Shown piece by piece: positions 1 through 11,609 of a DNA stretch of 64,000 nucleotides. The notes below the pieces were generated by a model. The model ran no database searches. It worked only from the letters and a program-made list of their open reading frames with translations, and was not told where the DNA came from. The position numbers and the translations under genes are program-made. Numbering within the stretch: the stretch's first letter is position 1; each line of letters starts with the position of its first letter. The stretch is from positions 98,943,815 through 99,007,814 of the forward strand of contig CM060176.1 in assembly GCA_030549775.1 (NCBI GenBank), in the 5' to 3' direction. The stretch comes from Tamarix chinensis (Eukaryota > Streptophyta > Magnoliopsida > Caryophyllales > Tamaricaceae).

Positions 1-444
1 TCGTGATACTGATTATGTTAGAGACAAAGATACTAGAAGGTTGATTTTAAGATTTGTTTGTTAGTTGGCTAGGTGTGCAATAAACTAGAAGGAAACTTTG
101 CAAAGAATGGTTACTCTCTCAACCATAGAGGTAGATTATGTTTATTAAACTAAATCTATAAAGGAAGTATTATGGTTGAAAGGTCTAGTGCACGAATTCA
201 AGGTATATTCAAGCTTTGTGGTGATAGCTAAAGTGCAATTTGTCTTAGCAAGAACCTAGTGTATCATGAAAGAACTAAGTGCTTGGAAGTTAGAATTGAT
301 TTCATCAGAGAGATACTCGGTGGAGAAAAGCTAAGGCTAGAGAAGGGGGGAGATAAAGATAATTTAATTAACATGCTAACCAAGGCATTAAGCTTATCTG
401 AATTTCAGTTGCATGGAAATTATGATATGTATGGCCAAAGGTGG
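1..444 (+). pseudogene. Ty1-copia polyprotein, C-terminal RNase H remnant
   Basis: This is the 3' end of a copia retrotransposon pol reading frame, entering from outside the window. The first codons read TDYVRDKDTRRLI, like the start of the copia RNase H region. Stops and frameshifts follow. From about 250 the frame is open again and reads VYHERTK...FIREIL...DNLINMLTKAL, which is the usual end of copia RNase H (a conserved YHERTKHID..HFIRE...ADMLTK pattern). The frame stops at 445-447, where the 3' LTR appears to begin. The element is dead: several in-frame stops lie between 60 and 240, and CLEVRIDFIRE shows substitutions. The family assignment rests on motif recognition and I am confident of it. 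Confidence 0.85.
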
Positions 445-864
445 TGAATTATATCCATTGGAGTGTTGTCCACATTATAGTTAAGTAAGTTAGAGTAACT
501 AATTATTACATTAGAATACATTAGTTGTTAGGTGTTTATAGGAGGTTATTATACTTGTAATATGAAAACTACTTGAGTTAGTTAAAATCATAACTAACAC
601 CCATTAGACTTAGCCTATAAATATCCTATGTAATATGATATTTTTGATCATCAATTCATTTGTAACCCTTTGAGAGATAGTTTGAGAGCACATTTGTGGT
701 TTGTATGGTTCTATGATAGAGGTGTATTCTTTTATGTAATACAATGCAAGATTCTCATTCTCTCAATTACTCTTGTTCTTCATTTGTTCATGAATTTCAA
801 TTTGGTTTTCATTCAATACATTCTTTCTTTCTTCAAGTTAAATAAGTGAATTTGATTTATTACA
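445..864 (+). repeat. 3' LTR of the copia element
   Basis: Directly after a purine-rich tract (GGCCAAAGGTGG, 433-444) there are about 420 bases that begin TG and end TTACA. They contain a TATA-like CCTATAAATA near 612 and a T/C-rich downstream half, as expected for a copia LTR. The exact start is uncertain; TGTTGTCC at 463 is an alternative. The other LTR is outside the window, so length and target duplication cannot be checked. Confidence 0.65.
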
Positions 865-2309
865 CATTCCTACCTACAAGTGCACGGAGTCAGAGTAGTA
901 GTCAAGATTAATCCCATAAGGATTGGTAAATGACCACTAAGACAATGATAGAACTTAGCTACATCTAGACTACAAAATGATAAAAAGTTAGAAATTATTA
1001 GCTAAAATAACCAAATAAGCTAAAAAGAAAGGAAAATAGTACTCAAGTTACTCAAGTAAATAGAAAAGCTAAGGTTTTGATTCATCGCCCCCGATCCTCC
1101 ATGTAATTGAGTTCCACATCACAAACTAATTCAACAATCATGATCAATCATGCCAACAAGTATAAAAAGTGTTGTTCTTTCTCAAGCCACAAGCACCCTA
1201 TTACATCTCTATGACCCTAACTATCTCTAGCTTAGGGTCTAATAGAGTGTAATGCCTTAAAGTCCACAAAGTTTCCTCCTTTATTGTTGTAGAGGTCAAA
1301 TCGATCATCTTTCAACCTACAATTTAATCTCTATTTATGCTATTGGGTCTAATAGCAAAATATCTCTAGATCGCACCAGTATTTCCCACACCAAAAGTTG
1401 GAACTCGGTCGAAGTTCGTTATTCCGCCAATCAAACAACAACAACATAATGCAAGGATCATGAATTGAATAAAAAAAATAATGCAAATATTTAACACATT
1501 TGGATTGGGGGAAACTCCCCATCAGCTTAGCATAAAAATCTAGCCAATCAAACTCATAGTAAGAACATTAACAATAAAAAGATATTCCATAGATAGATAA
1601 GAGAGAAAAGAAACTACCTTTGAATTCCAATGATTCTTACAAGTGTTTAACTTTTTACACCTAGATCTCTAGTTTACAAGAGAATTATTGAGGGATTGGG
1701 GAAGAGGATGGAGGAGAGAGAAGATAAAGGGAGTGGAGGCTTCTAGGATGAAACATTAGAATGAGATTTTAAATACTACGGCCTCTCGAATCCCTATAGT
1801 GTTGATAAACACGGGATTTTCTTGTCAACTTTGACAGTGCTGGGTATTTTGACCATAACTCTTTCATCAAGACTCTGATTGAGCTGATTTTGGATGCATT
1901 GGAAATTTATTGAAAAGATATACAACTTTGATATTGAAAGATTCTCTAAGTCCATATGTTATTCTGGTATAAATTCTACTTCTTTCATGCCCACATACTT
2001 TGAATATATATTTTTTCTTTCATTTTATTCCAGAATTTGCAATGTAGCTCTAAATCTCTTTCCGCTTCAACTTTTGCTCCTTTATTCTCCCTTTAAGCTT
2101 ATTATTGCTTCCATCCTTCATGCTTGGTTGTTCCTTGAGATCCTGTAAATTTTTACAACACAAATGCAGTAACAAGAACAAAAAGGGAGAACTCCAACTA
2201 AAATTTGAAGTAAAAACTCTTATAAACCTTAGGAATAAGATGCAAAAGTCACACTTATCAGTTCACTTTTTATCATTAGTTTCTCATCAACACAAGCTTA
2301 TGGAATTAC
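865..2309 (-). repeat. Gypsy (Athila/Tat-type) LTR remnant
   Basis: No coding potential. The stretch CTACAAGTGCACGGAGTC (873-890), followed by a region with CCCATAAGGATTGG (913-926), resembles the LTR sequence that sits next to the primer binding site in minus-strand Athila/Tat-type elements. The copia LTR abuts it, so the copia element probably inserted into it. The assignment is by pattern memory only. From about 1900 to 2309 I recognise nothing. Confidence 0.4.
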
Positions 2310-5300
2310 TGTAACACCCCAAAATTTATCACTAAAAAATTCAATACAAACATGAACGGGTATTACCACCATAATCAATATAATTCTGGCTTATGATCCT
2401 CATACCAATCACAAGGTAAAATTAAATTAGGATGTGAGGTAAAATAAATATAGGACGAGGGTACTCCATAACATAAGAAAGAGTTTTGGAGTTTAATTTG
2501 AAAATTGAACCAAAATACATAAAGTAAATATTCTAGGAGAACATGACCAAAAAGGCAAAGTGGTTTAAAAAAATAACCGGATAGCATAGATCTTTGACTC
2601 CCAACCCTAGGCATAAGACAAAATCAATCCACCATTATTAGAGCATCGTAAGCAACATATTCATCTAATGAGTCCTCATTTACCTGCACAGGATCAAAAG
2701 GGGTCTCTGCTCTTGGGAATGAGTAACACCCATAAGAAGGATGATTAATACACTATGTACTGATTAAGGTAACAATACAGTCAAGAAAGGTTACATAAGT
2801 TCATAAGATCACAATAAGAGATGACATTCACATAGGATAATCTTACCAATTTATTTATTCCTCTCCCAATCTTATGATAATAGCGTCATGGTGAGCATTC
2901 ATGATTTTATTCACGTTGGGTTCAGGAACCCCATTATTCTTAACCTGTGGAGTTACAATCAAAGTACAACCCCAAGTCAAGATGATACAAGCCACTATTC
3001 TCAACCGGTAAAACGATAATCAAGGTATAACTACCTCTGACCCACATGGTGTTCCACTTTAAGTAATTAGTGTCTTATCGAGGGTTATGATCATTTAGTG
3101 GTTTATTTAACTTGATTTTGGATACCCCACTATTCTTAATCGTTGGAACGGTAACAAAGTACAACCCCAGAGTAAGATGTTTTTTGCCACTATTCTTGTC
3201 CGGTGGAACGGACAGGTACAACTAGCCCCGACTCAGGTGATCTTTCACTTTAAGTGATTAGTGTATTACTCCTACTTTATTTATTTCAAGGTCATTACAC
3301 ATTCATGTATAAATATGCATGCAAGGAACCATCCCAATACATACCCTAGAACAAATCATGTTTCCTTTAGAAGCCCTAATGTCACAACCCTAGCATACTC
3401 TCTCCTCTACTACTACTTTAGTCCCTAATTTTCATACCCAATCTTAAAATATTATTATGAACCACTTACTCAAGAATCATAGTCTAATACCCATGCCTTA
3501 CACATGAGATAATAACCTACCCCTAGGGTTACTATTCAAGTCTCTCCCAAAACCCTAATTTCCCATACTTAGCATAGTCCCCTCTCTGGTACTCGTTTAG
3601 TCTTCAAATTCTATTCTCATTCATAGAATGTTGTTATTAACAATTAAATCAAAAATCATAGTATAAATCCCACATCTTACACATGTAATAATAACTTACC
3701 CCTAGGGTTACTATTCGAGTCTCCTTCAAAACCCTAACTTTCCCATTCAGTCATAATTATTCCCTTAGACCCCGTATGGCTACCAAATCCACTATACATT
3801 CCTAAAATTTTATTTTTGAAATCATATTCCAAGGTTGCGGTCCAACTCTCCCGTATTACAAATGCGATAATAACTACCACTAGAATTACCATTCGGGCCT
3901 CCCCAAAGCCCTAATTTCACATTTTGGTTATAACTCCTTTCCTAGAACTCAAATGACTCTCCAAATTTGTACGATTACCCAAGACACCATCATTAACCTC
4001 ATATTCAATTCTTAGTGCCAATATATGTAACACCCCTAAAATTCACTACTGAAAAATTTTGTTTTATTAAAAGAATTAGCGGAAATAAAATAATAAAACT
4101 GTAAATTTTGGAGATATTACCGCCACACTTAGTACTAGACCAGTTCACTCCTACCATTCTAGTACAAAGTGCTAAGGCTGAAAGAGTAAAATACAATTTA
4201 TGAGAAACTCAAACATATTTAAATTAGAGTAGTGTACATAACACTTTACAAAAATAAAATCTACCAGTAGTTATTATAAGAATACAGATTACATTTAAAC
4301 TAGGGGTTAAAAGAGAAAGAGTGAAACCCTAAAAGTCCAGATAATTTCCTTACGCTCTTTCTCGTTTCCCACTTAAATGGCACATGAAAAGGGACCTATA
4401 AAACACACTTAAAAGGAGGATCGTAATGCAACACATGATACAACACTATATACATATGAGAGGTGCATACATAACATTCACATACATTACAAGTCTGTCA
4501 ATGTTAATAGGTCAAAACATACAATCAATACTTCTAGGCCTTAAGCCATTAGTCCATTATTATTCAATTATCTCGAATTATATATCCATGTGAGTATGAG
4601 AACCCTACTATTATAGCCGGTGGACCAGAATACATAGAAGGCATAACGCTCCTGATCACTATTATTGCCGGTGGATCGGTCTCTAGAGCAGAATGCTCCC
4701 GGCCACTATTATTTGTTGGTGGACTAGTCTAGCCCCAACTCACATCGTATTCCACTATAAGTTATTAGTATTTTTCATGATTTATTCACATCTATGATTG
4801 GTTTTATTATGCTTAAGATCCCCCACTATTATCATCGGTGGACCGGAATACATATAAACATCATCTAGGGCAATATGCTCTTGGGCCACTATTATATCCG
4901 GTGGACCGGTATTCATAAACATAATTTAACTAGGCCCGGCTCATTAGTCTTTCACTTTCACGATTAGTGTTTTTCCTTTTTAATCATCACAACAATTTCA
5001 TTTATTTGCCTCAAATGGGAGATCAAGATCCCAGGATACAAAGGTACACCAGTCACACTAGTGCATATAAGCTACTCGGTACCCTTCAACTATCAACCCA
5101 TGGACGCAAAGGTACCCTGCTCGTACTAGTACATACAACTACTCAGTACCCTACCAATAAGGACACTTAATCCATAAGTATGCATACCCCTTAAATAGGT
5201 CTGTAGAGCTAGATAGAGTGAGATATAGGGCCTGGCTGGGGTACAAAGGCACACCAGCAAATTCCAAAATAATCGTGGGCTAAACCACGTCTTTAGGGTA

Positions 5301-5639
5301 GAAACCCCTAAAGAGCCACCATTCTCAATCTCGAGGTCTTTCACTTTAAGCATTAGTGTCTTAATTAAGGTGATCACAAAAAGCACAACAATTAGATACT
5401 TATTCACTTTCGATCGTTCTGATATCATTATGTATTTCTTATTCATACGATTATCCAAGATAACATAGATGAATCATTAAGGCCATCATAATCTCATCCA
5501 ATTTCAATTCAGGATTCGTTCTCGTGATACTTACTAATTGTCAAATACCATTATCTTACTATTCAATGTTACTTGAGTCTTATTACGAACTCCGTTATTA
5601 CAACGATATATTTGATACGGTTTACTGATTTACCCCCTT

Positions 5640-6360
5640 GCTTGTATAATTGTTAAGTCATCCCTTCTTTACTTGCCAATTTACCATATTAACCTCCTTT
5701 TTGTATAATTACCAATTTACCCCTTACTCGGTTTGTATTACCAAGTTATCTCCCATATTTATTAGGTCACCAATCACCTTTCATAATTGTTACATTTATC
5801 ATATTTCCATTTGGTTAGTTAGATTACCAATTGTCCTTCTCCTTTGTTATAATTACGAAATTACCCCTTAGTTGGTCAAATTAGCAAATTATGCTTCTCC
5901 ATTATCATAATTACCAAAATACCCTTCTCCATTATCATCATTACCAAATTAACCTTTAGTTGTTTAAATTACCAAATTGCTCTCCTCCATTATCATAATT
6001 ACCAAATTACCCTTCTCCATTATCATAATTACCAAATTACCCTTCTCTATTATCATAATTACTAAACTACCCTTTTAATCACAAAATTACCATTTTGCCC
6101 TTTACTCCCAAAATTACCATTTTACCCTTTTACTAACAAAATTACCATTTTGTCCTTTAGTTCTAAAACTACTATTTCGCCCTTTACTTCCAAAGTTACC
6201 ATAATATCCTTTTACTTATAAAAGTACCATTTTGCCATTTATCTCCAAAATTACCATAATATCCTTTTACTTACAATTTACCATTTTTCCCTTCTCCTCT
6301 AAAATTACCATAATATCATTTTACTTAAAAAATTACCATTTTACCCTTTTATTACCCCAC
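5640..6360 (+). repeat. Minisatellite in element B
   Basis: Degenerate tandem repeats of roughly 27-30 bases. From 5880 to 6070 the unit is close to ATTACCAAATTACCCTTCTC plus CATTATCATA. From 6080 to 6350 it drifts to a unit like CCAAAATTACCATTTTGCCC plus TTTA. Elements C and D do not show the same expansion, so it is specific to this copy. Confidence 0.8.
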
Positions 6361-7039
6361 TTTTATTAAATTATCATCACTACATAAAATAGTAATATTA
6401 ATACTCCATTCTCATTATCCAACTCTACCAACTATTATATTTCAACATAATACTCATTAACATCCACATATATTAGGCAACACTCTTGCACAAGACATAT
6501 TACTGAAATACCCCTAGGGCTCACAATAATATTATTCATAGATCAATGGTTACAATAACATAATATAACATGGATAAGTACTCAACATTTTCATTAATAA
6601 CCAAACTCTTTCCTTAAGCAATATTTCCACACATAGCATATAAACTAACATGCTTTCCTTTTTATCAATCAATATAATCAACTACATATATTATATTAAA
6701 CAACATATATCATGCATAATAACATATTATAACCCTAATGTGCTAGCATACGTTTATCCATACGTTTAAGTGGGGTTTAATGATTACCTTAATTTTGACA
6801 AAAATCAAACCTTACCAGTATCCCGGTTAAAGATTCAACTTTGATTAGCAAAACCAGTACCTAAAAATAATATCAATACTTATCATATTGGAAATGAGAA
6901 AACCAAAGCATAAGGCTTAATAAAACTTAATAAATGAAATACTTAACTTAAATATTATTATACCTTAAAATTTATTACTAAATTAAACCAAGGAATGCAG
7001 CAACTCATACTACTGATGCAGCATGAGCTGCATGCAAAA

Positions 7040-8230
7040 TAAGGGAGAAAAGGCTCGAAGGTGGCATAAGGAGAAGAAGGGGGAGTCAATTTCAGGTTAA
7101 GGTTTTGGGGCAAGAAAAGAGGGTAGGTAAAGGAGAATCTAGGGCAAGGGAAGGGTGAAAGGGTGGAGAGAGAGTGTAGGTGGTGGTTGGGGATAGGTTG
7201 TCGGTGGCCAAGGGAGGCGGCGGCGGTAGCAGTGAGGCTGTGAAGGTTGATATCGAGGTGGAGGTAGTTGATAAGGAAGGAAAAGGGAAGGGAAAATGAG
7301 GGGCTACAAGTGTTTGTTTCAGCCAAAGGAGGTGAGGGGTGGTAAGGGAGGTTTCAAAGAGTGGTTTGGTGGCTCAGGTGGCAGTAGAGGCGGAGGGACG
7401 ACTGCGGAAGGAGGGGGTGTAGGGAGGTTTCCAAGAAGGGAGAAAAGGAAGAGAAAAGGAAGATGGGAGGAAGCAAGGGCTGTAGGGTGGCTCAAGGGGG
7501 TGGTGTGGTGGTGCAAGTTAGGAGTAGAAGGATGTAGAAGGTGGTGCAGGCGGTTGGTGAGGCGAAGGAAGCGGCGAAGGGGGGAGTGGTAAAAAAACAA
7601 GGAGGGGAATGGAAGTAGAAGAAAGGGAGAGAATGAAATCGAGGAAGGGGAAGGAAGGCTCGAAAGTGGGCAGGGGAGAGGCCGATGAAGAAATTAAAAA
7701 GTAGAGGGAGAGAAAGGGGGAGTAGGTGGCCGGTCACGGTGGGAGTAGGGTGGCAGGGGTGGTCGGGTGGCAAGGAGAGGGAAGGGAAGAAGAGGAAAGA
7801 AAAGGCATGTGTGCTAGGGGGTGCAGGGTCGGTTGGGTCTAAAATGGGGAAGAAAAGGACGGGAGAGAGAGAGGGAGAGTTGCAGTGGTGGCAGGCTGCG
7901 GTGGCGGGGCATGCTTGGGGTGGTCAACGAAGAAGGAAGAAGAAGAAGAGGGGAGAAGAGAAGGGGCAGGCCGGGTGTGGGAAAGGAAAGAAAAGTTGGG
8001 CTGACCTAGTTGCCGGGGGAGGAAGGAAAAGAAAAGAAGGGCAGGGGCTGAGCCTGCGTCGCTGCATGGGAGAAGAAAAGGAGGGGAGGGGAGTGGGTCG
8101 ACGGCCCAGGTGCAAGAAGAGGAAGGCTGGCCTGGAGGCCTGAAGAGAAAGGAAGAGGAAAAAAAAAAGAAAGGAGGAAAAAGGAGAAAAGGAGAAAGAA
8201 AGGAAAAAGGGGGGAAAGGAAAAGGAAAAA
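7040..8230 (+). repeat. Homopurine-biased tract of element B
   Basis: For nearly 1.2 kb the plus strand is overwhelmingly G and A (runs such as GGAAGAAGAAGAAGAGGGGA). Both strands therefore contain long stop-poor frames rich in Arg/Gly/Lys or Pro/Ser/Phe. None shows a domain, so I do not call genes here. Equivalent tracts occur in A, D and, on the opposite strand, C. Confidence 0.8.
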
Positions 8231-9884
8231 TATGGGAAATTAAAATAATATAATTTATAAAATAATAGGATGTAACATTTTTAGGTAACAAATTTATTTA
8301 ATAATTTAGTTTAATATACTTAAATATATGGGTTTAAAAAGGATAATTTTAGTAAAATATTAGTTTGAAAAATTATTTAAATAAAAAGAGTATGATAAAA
8401 TAATAAAATATTTATTTTAATTTATTAAATATTCTTATCCAAATTTATATACTCAAAATACATAAAATAATTAAATTAAATAATTTTAAAAGCTAATTTA
8501 TCCCAAATAAAAGTTATTTATTAAATTATAGGTTTTTAAGATTTTGAGGGATTACAATATCTCACTTTTTGCACATGTGATCATGACTTTCCCTAGGTTT
8601 TTCTATTCACACTTAAGACCTTTCCCCTTATTTATTAGCTATAAACCCTTCATCTTCACTCCAATTTTTTCATATGGTACCCTTAACCTATTTTGAGTCA
8701 TCTAAGCATCCTAAGGTACTCAACATGCCACATTTTTACCATATTGACCAAAATGCCCCTAGGCTAGTGAAATGCCTATTTTTCTCTTCCCCAAATCATA
8801 GGACCCCCCAACATGAAAAACTTTTCAACCTCCCACACATACCATATCATGAAAATTATGGTCATGATTATACATAGATACTTCATATTCAACACAGTCA
8901 TGTTTACATAACTTTCTTACCTTCCTCTTTCGTCATGCAAAACCGTATAATATATATATATATATATAACACTAAAGTCAAGTAACATTTCATATTGTGC
9001 CATGAACACATCAACACAACATGGATATATATTATAACACAACATAACCCTATATATGGCAGGTATCCTTATCAAAGAAGCTCAGATCTCTAAGCACAAA
9101 AGACCTACGCTTCCTCCTCCACTACCACTAGGATATCACCTAGAAATAAGAATGTAAAATTTGTAGAATTTTTAAAGATTTTGACCTAAAAGAATACTAA
9201 AATAGGGGGAAGGAAATAGAGGTAACTAAAGTGGGAAAGATTAGGTAGAGTGGCACACGACGGCAGTCACAACAATGGTGACAATAGTGGTGTTTAGAGG
9301 ATGGGTGATGGTGGTGTTGGGACTGGATGGCAGGTAGTGGTGGTGGAGCTGATGGCTGGCGGCAATGTAGGAAGAAGAGTGGTTGAGAGAGGGAAGGAAA
9401 GAAGGGGAAAGGAGGGCTCGATGAGTTGTTGATGCTAGCTGAGGTGCCTAAGGTAGGGTGTTACCAATATGGTGGTGGTAAGGAAGGGGAAAAGAGGGGG
9501 CTGGTAGCAGTGGTGCAACTAGCCACAACTATAAGTGTAGGAGTGGAAGAAGAAGCGTGGTCATAGTGCTGGCATGGCCTATGCAGAGAAGGGAGGTTGG
9601 ATAGGGGATGACAAGTAGCAGAGGGTTTGGCTAGAGGGTCTAGCGATAGCACTAGAGGATCAAATTAGAGAAAGGATAAAAGGAAGGGAATAAGGGTAGG
9701 GCTTCGGCTAGCTCATCGAAAAGAGGCAAGAAGAGAGGAGGGTGGTCGAGGGGTGTAAATAGGTGAGCGTCGTGGGAGAGGGAAGATGACAAAAGGAATG
9801 TAGGGGGAGCTTTCGGCATGCATGGCTACAGGGAGGAAGGACGGGGGATCAGGGTGCAGGCACAAGGTATTGGGCTATAGGGGC

Positions 9885-10236
9885 CTGTGATGCACGGAAA
9901 CGGCACTTAGGTGCCGTTTCCCGTCCCGGAAACTTCTTGGAAACTTCTCCGAATTAAAATTTAAATTTAAATTATTTAATTAATATTTTTATTAAAAATA
10001 TATTATTTAATTAATTTTTTATTAAAAAATAATTATTAATAATTAAAATTAACTAATATAAAAATTAATTTTAATTTTTTTTATTTTTCTCTCTAAAATT
10101 TAATAAATTTAATTTATTTTTAAAATATATATATATAATTTTTTTAACGTTTCCTACCGTCCCCGTTTCCTAAATTTTTAAGAAATGACGTTTCCGCATT
10201 TCGTCTGGTCCCCGTCCCCATTTCCGTGCATCACTG
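9885..10236. mobile_element. hAT-type MITE, copy 1
   Basis: 352 bases with near-perfect inverted termini: CTGTGATGCACGGAAACGG at the left and, reversed, CAGTGATGCACGGAAATGG at the right. It is flanked by a perfect 8-bp duplication ATAGGGGC (9877-9884 and 10237-10244). The 8-bp duplication and the CAGTG-like terminus point to the hAT superfamily. The interior is AT-rich and non-coding. It sits in the right half of element A and is therefore younger than A. A second copy is at 18841-19215. Confidence 0.9.
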
Positions 10237-10813
10237 ATAGGGGCACAATAGGGCGACGGGTGTAGGGTATACATGGCGGGGTTCATGGTCAAGAGGGGTA
10301 AGGGAGAGGGTATGTGCAGGGATCTAAGTCCCTGTTTGGGATAGAAGAGTAAAGGAGGAGGGAGATGAGGAATCCACCAAGCAAAGGAAGAAGAAGAGAA
10401 AGAAAAGAAGGGGAAAAAAAGAGAGAGAAGCAGGAGTTGGGCTGAGGTGGTGCAGCCAAGAAAGGAGAAAAAAGAAGATAAAAGAAGAGGGAGTTGGGTT
10501 GGGTTAGTGCAGCCTAGGAAGGAGAGGAAAGAAAGAAGAGGAAGGAAATGAAGGAAGGAAGGAAGGAAGAATGAAAGAAAAAAAAAAGGAGGAAGAAGAA
10601 GAAAGGAAATTGACAATTTTTTTAGTGTAGAATTTGGGTTTAGGTTTAAGGTTAAATTTTGGATATGTAAATGTCAAAATTTTAGCTAAAAATTTGTTAG
10701 GGTTGGGTTTATGTTAAAGTAAAATAAGATAAATCCAAATGTTATGAATTAGGTTAGGTTAACATGTTAAATCAATTGAAATTAAAATTTTATTAGATGT
10801 TGGGGGTACTATA

Positions 10814-11269
10814 GTTACAATCTAAATCTCGAAATTAAATTAAAATTTTGACTATTAAAAAATTAGTAAGGATGACTTCCTCAAATTTATTCCAATCCCA
10901 AACTTCCAAATTCATGAGATCACTCAATATAAGCTCAAGAGATTCCATATATAATTAATTGAGACCTTTTTATTCATTTATTCTTTAAATTATTTGGAGA
11001 CATAAAGATGTCTACCCAAGTCACGGGACTTTTTGGTGGCTTGAAATCCTACCATTTTCATTTTGTCAAAATCATCTTAAGATTTTCCAAACCAATTTTG
11101 GAATCCCTCCTTAAAATGAGACTTATGTACTATTAGTTCTAATAAAATTAGTGAAGAAGATCGTGTAAGGCCCTACACTAGCCACAAGTAATACCCAAAA
11201 GCAATTTTAGAATTGATGATTGACCTCATTCATCTATACAAACTATTTTCAGAGTATTTTTCATCGACT
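10814..11269. other. Flank between element A and a 5S-derived piece
   Basis: AT-rich non-coding DNA, no gene seen. A stretch near 11165 (GTAAGGCCCTACACTAGCC) may belong to the LTR-like sequence that contains the 5S-derived part immediately to the right. Confidence 0.5.
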
Positions 11270-11405
11270 CACATGCCTTTTGGAAAACTTCGAAGGATAT
11301 CACTCATCCTTGGATTGCTCTAATCCAATCATATTTAACCATAGAATTTTCTAATGATTAAATTTCTAGAAAAGAAGGTGCATCTTATTAAAATAGATGA
11401 TCATA
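11270..11405 (-). repeat. 5S-rRNA-derived segment of a Cassandra-like LTR
   Basis: Read on the plus strand this follows the reverse complement of plant 5S rRNA: TCACTCATCCT, GCTCTAATCCAATCATATTTAAC, then GGTGCATCTTATTAAAATAGATGATC (given here in parts), where 5S has TCACCCATCCT, CTCTCGCCCAAGCACGCTTAAC and GGTGCATTAGTGCTGGTATGATC. The box corresponding to AGTTAAGCGTGCT is clearly mutated. Cassandra TRIM LTRs are the known plant retroelements carrying such a domain, so this is probably an old, minus-oriented Cassandra LTR. A related copy is at 16279-16409. Confidence 0.6.
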
Positions 11406-11609
11406 TAAATCTTTTTTGAACCTCTATCATTAACTACATAGCTTTACCCCTACTCAAATAATGTAGTGTCCTCATTGTGCATTGGCCAATTTCTCATTAT
11501 AATCCTAAACCAATCTTACCTGGGGTTACAAATACCAATTTTATCCATGAAGAGCGGATCTAATTGTATTAGTGTCTATAATGGATTTCTTCATTCCTAA
11601 TATTGTTCT
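11406..11609. other. Flank of element E
   Basis: Non-coding; may be the continuation of the Cassandra-like LTR. Element E inserts after GTTCT (11605-11609). Confidence 0.4.

Larger units (their letters stand above)
4026..8556 (+). mobile_element. Element B: same family, nested inside element A
   Basis: It begins TGTAACACCCCTAAAATTCA and ends GGGATTACA. The flanks ATATA (4021-4025) and ATATC (8557-8561) match at 4 of 5 positions. Internally, in order: five modules with an ATAGCCGGTGGACC-like core (about 4606-4910), a minisatellite (5640-6360), a homopurine tract (7040-8230), and an AT-rich end. Elements C and D repeat the module, purine-tract and AT-rich order. No protein-coding domain is visible; the open frames in the purine tract are compositional. 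Confidence 0.65.
2310..10813 (+). mobile_element. Element A: long non-coding TG...CA element (solo-LTR-like), split by element B
   Basis: It starts TGTAACACCCCAAAATTTA and ends in a GGGGGTACTATA version of the family terminus GGTGTTACA. The flanks are ATTAC (2305-2309) and GTTAC (10814-10818), a 4/5 match to a 5-bp target duplication. Removing B (4026-8556) leaves about 4 kb. The left part (2310-4025) carries the family's diverged ACTATTCT...CCGGT modules near 2990-3230. The right part (8557-10813) carries the purine-rich tract. There is no gag or pol. The most likely reading is a solo LTR of a long-LTR gypsy element; a large non-autonomous derivative is the alternative. Confidence 0.6.

Noticed and set aside
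7296..8291. Several open frames of 93-152 codons on both strands
   Set aside because: They lie in the homopurine tract of element B, are open on both strands at once, have Arg/Gly/Lys or Pro/Ser/Phe bias and no domain.
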